From Trebonia sp963734665 (GTDB lineage: Bacteria > Actinomycetota > Actinomycetes > Streptosporangiales > Streptosporangiaceae): a stretch of 64,000 bases of DNA. The position numbers and the translations under genes were made by a program. Below are positions 62,693 through 64,000 of the stretch, piece after piece. Below the pieces are notes generated by a model. The model had not been told where the DNA came from and ran no database searches. It saw only the letters and a list, made by a program, of their open reading frames with translations. How positions within the stretch are numbered: position 1 is the first letter of the stretch; every line of letters begins with the position of its first letter. The DNA is taken from positions 1,302,001 through 1,366,000 of the forward strand of contig CAVTIR010000005.1 of assembly GCA_963734665.1 (NCBI GenBank), in the 5' to 3' direction.

Positions 62693-63401
62693 TCAGAGGT
62701 GGAGGGCGATGCCTCGGTGGGCGGCGAAGCGGTCGAAGACGGGCATGGGGAGCGTGGCGACAACAGCCTCCGGCGTGTGGCCTGACGGGTTGTGGAAGGT
62801 GACCTGACTCATTGGCATGCCCGGTCACCAGCACCAGGTGCCCGCCGGTCCGGGGCGGGTCGCTGCCCGGGCGCCGGATCTCCGGGTGCACCGAAGCGAT
62901 TACCAGCCTTCCCCCGTCCAGTTCGGCCATCAGCCGGGCGGAATCCAGTTCCGTGACCACATCCGCCTGCAGCGCGTGCTTGTCCCTGGCGTACTCGGCG
63001 AAGGGCTGGTAGATGAGCCCCCCCGGGCGGCCCGGCTCATCGGTGTACGCGCCGTACTCCATGCAGCCGATGGCGAGTTCGTACAGGGTCGGCGCCACCC
63101 CGTCCCGGGCGAGCAGCGCCATCTGGAAGCACGCCATCCCGCACCAGCGCGCACACCACGCCGCGTACGTCTCTAGGTCCGGCGCGCCACTCTCCCGCCA
63201 GCGCGGGTCTTCGGCCCGAGGATGCCCTCCGTAGAGGATGGCCGCGATGAGTGACGGGGACGCGTACTGCGTCATCCAGGGGATGGGGCGCCGCATGTCA
63301 CCGAATCTTATTGAGTACGCGAGCTGCGGGACGCGGAACTGACCCGTACCACCTCCGGCGAGGCGATGGCCGTGCCGAGTGCAACTGCGCAACAGCCGCA
63401 C
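62693..63401 (-). pseudogene. C39-like papain-fold peptidase, frameshifted near the 3' end
   Basis: From GTG 63401 the protein reads FRVPQLAYSIRFGDMRRPIP, SPSLIAAILYGGHPRAEDPR and AWCARWCGMACFQMALLARDG, which holds the likely nucleophile Cys. The His lies in TGGHLVLVTGHA. A frame switch near 62,815 then gives the Asn motif SQVTFHNPSGHTPEAV and the C-terminus VFDRFAAHRGIALHL at TGA 62693. Cys-His-Asn and this order fit the C39-like family 2 peptidases of actinobacteria, of unknown substrate. No signal peptide is evident. An unshifted frame would end at 62652 with unrelated residues. Confidence 0.72.
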
Positions 63402-63422
63402 CAGGGTGCTCTCCTTAGGCTG

Positions 63423-64000
63423 CTACGACCGCTCGGCGGCGTCCTTCCTCGGGTCACGGTCGCGCAGGGTGGAGACTCCGTCGCCGTCGAGTTCATCGCA
63501 GTAGAGCGTGCGGCCGGTCATGGCCATGATTAGGGTCAGGGTGGTGCCAGACACGAGTGGCCCGGAGCCGGTGGTGAAGGGGCCGTCGGTGGCCGCGAGC
63601 CGGAGGCTGCGGACGCGTCCCTTGGCGAGGACGACGAGATCGGAACCCTGGTAGTAGTCAGCTACTGTGGTCAGGGTGGTGATCGGGTAGTCACGGTGGA
63701 TGCCTAGCGGCCGGCGGATGTCCTCGCCGTGCACGATGGCTTCACCGAGCATCGCTACGGTCGGCACGGGCGCTTTGGTCGTGCTGGTGATCACGTGGCG
63801 GAACCGCGCGAGCGTGTCGGCTGGGATGGTGCCCATCTGTTCAGCCAGCCGCATGGCGACCTGCTTGTCGAAGTCGAACCGGCAGCGGATCACGCCCGCC
63901 AGCCACCGCGCCGGGTTGAGGCTGGCGCCCGCGGTGAGGTGTGCCAGCACCTCGCGAACGGTGAACCGGTCGCACAACGACCGCGTGGCCCATTGCTGGT
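63423..64000 (-). CDS. Maleylpyruvate isomerase-like, mycothiol-dependent family protein, 5'-partial
   Basis: The frame is open to the window edge (QQWATRSLCDRFTVREVLAH), so the start lies outside. The visible 190 or so residues show the DinB-like metal-binding N-terminal domain of the TIGR03083 family (VREVLAHLTAGASL with its His, and MLGEAIVHGEDIRRPLGI with a second His and Asp) and a C-terminal SCP2-like part. Members use mycothiol in isomerisation or detoxification; the exact reaction cannot be read. Confidence 0.82.
   Translation of the reverse strand, partial: QQWATRSLCDRFTVREVLAHLTAGASLNPARWLAGVIRCRFDFDKQVAMRLAEQMGTIPADTLARFRHVITSTTKAPVPTVAMLGEAIVHGEDIRRPLGIHRDYPITTLTTVADYYQGSDLVVLAKGRVRSLRLAATDGPFTTGSGPLVSGTTLTLIMAMTGRTLYCDELDGDGVSTLRDRDPRKDAAERS

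Noticed and set aside
1..64000. tRNA, rRNA or origin of replication
   Set aside because: No cloverleaf, rRNA core sequence or DnaA-box cluster was recognised by eye; a covariance search would be needed to exclude a small RNA gene.

Overview
The window is very GC-rich DNA (strong G/C third-position bias, many GTG/TTG starts, long antisense shadow frames) from a morphologically complex actinomycete. An SsgA-like sporulation regulator, a helix-turn-helix/DUF397 gene pair, PASTA-less Ser/Thr kinases, AsnC/Lrp regulators and a trifunctional kinase/ATPase/histidine kinase all point that way. I cannot name a genus from sequence reading alone. No rRNA, tRNA or CRISPR array was recognised.

Region 1 (1-18.7 kb) is a catabolic block for aromatic and branched-chain amino acids. 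After a frameshifted ATPase at the left edge come a TetR regulator and a divergent phenylacetate operon, paaZABCDE, followed by paaK. An AsnC/Lrp regulator and a divergent fused indolepyruvate/phenylpyruvate ferredoxin oxidoreductase follow. On the minus strand lies a three-gene branched-chain 2-oxoacid dehydrogenase operon (E1alpha frameshifted, E1beta, E2) facing another AsnC/Lrp regulator. Arylpyruvates can become arylacetyl-CoA through the oxidoreductase, and PaaABCDE/PaaZ then degrade phenylacetyl-CoA. Clear palindromic operators lie in all three divergent intergenic regions.

Region 2 (18.7-31 kb) is mixed: an unrecognised 289-residue protein, remnants of MOSC and ketopantoate reductase genes, an OhrR-like MarR regulator, a DJ-1/PfpI protein, a cysteine-less HesB-like protein, an SsgA-like protein and a catalase. 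A possible oxidative module follows (solute-binding lipoprotein, small ORF, Rieske oxygenase, 3Fe-4S ferredoxin, kynureninase). A membrane Ser/Thr kinase with an extracytoplasmic pentapeptide repeat closes it.

Region 3 (31-46 kb) holds a putative extracytoplasmic redox operon (secreted protein, DUF6529 membrane protein, Rieske lipoprotein), an ECF sigma factor, zwf, a 58-residue membrane peptide gene, DUF1918, a ferritin-like/VIT1 fusion, a large polytopic membrane protein and the trifunctional kinase gene, which is broken by about six single-base frameshifts.

Region 4 (46-60 kb) is a cell-surface locus: a WxL-like secreted protein, a membrane-anchored DUF916-type protein, and a roughly 3,050-residue lectin/FN3/DUF11 adhesin with 15 repeats and a C-terminal copy of the WxL-like domain. 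A DUF11 membrane protein and another small secreted protein follow. A 215-bp leader is duplicated at its two ends, and the second copy is split by a 274-bp MITE-like insertion with terminal inverted repeats and a 12-bp target duplication. Region 5 (60-64 kb) is an accessory patch with small overlapping ORFs, the XRE/DUF397 pair, an integrase-arm-like ORF, a C39-like peptidase and a partial mycothiol-dependent isomerase-like gene.

Single-base frameshifts are abundant (about 30), often in C/G runs, with no nonsense codons seen in the reconstructed frames. I regard many as probable sequencing or assembly indels, but they are reported as broken genes.
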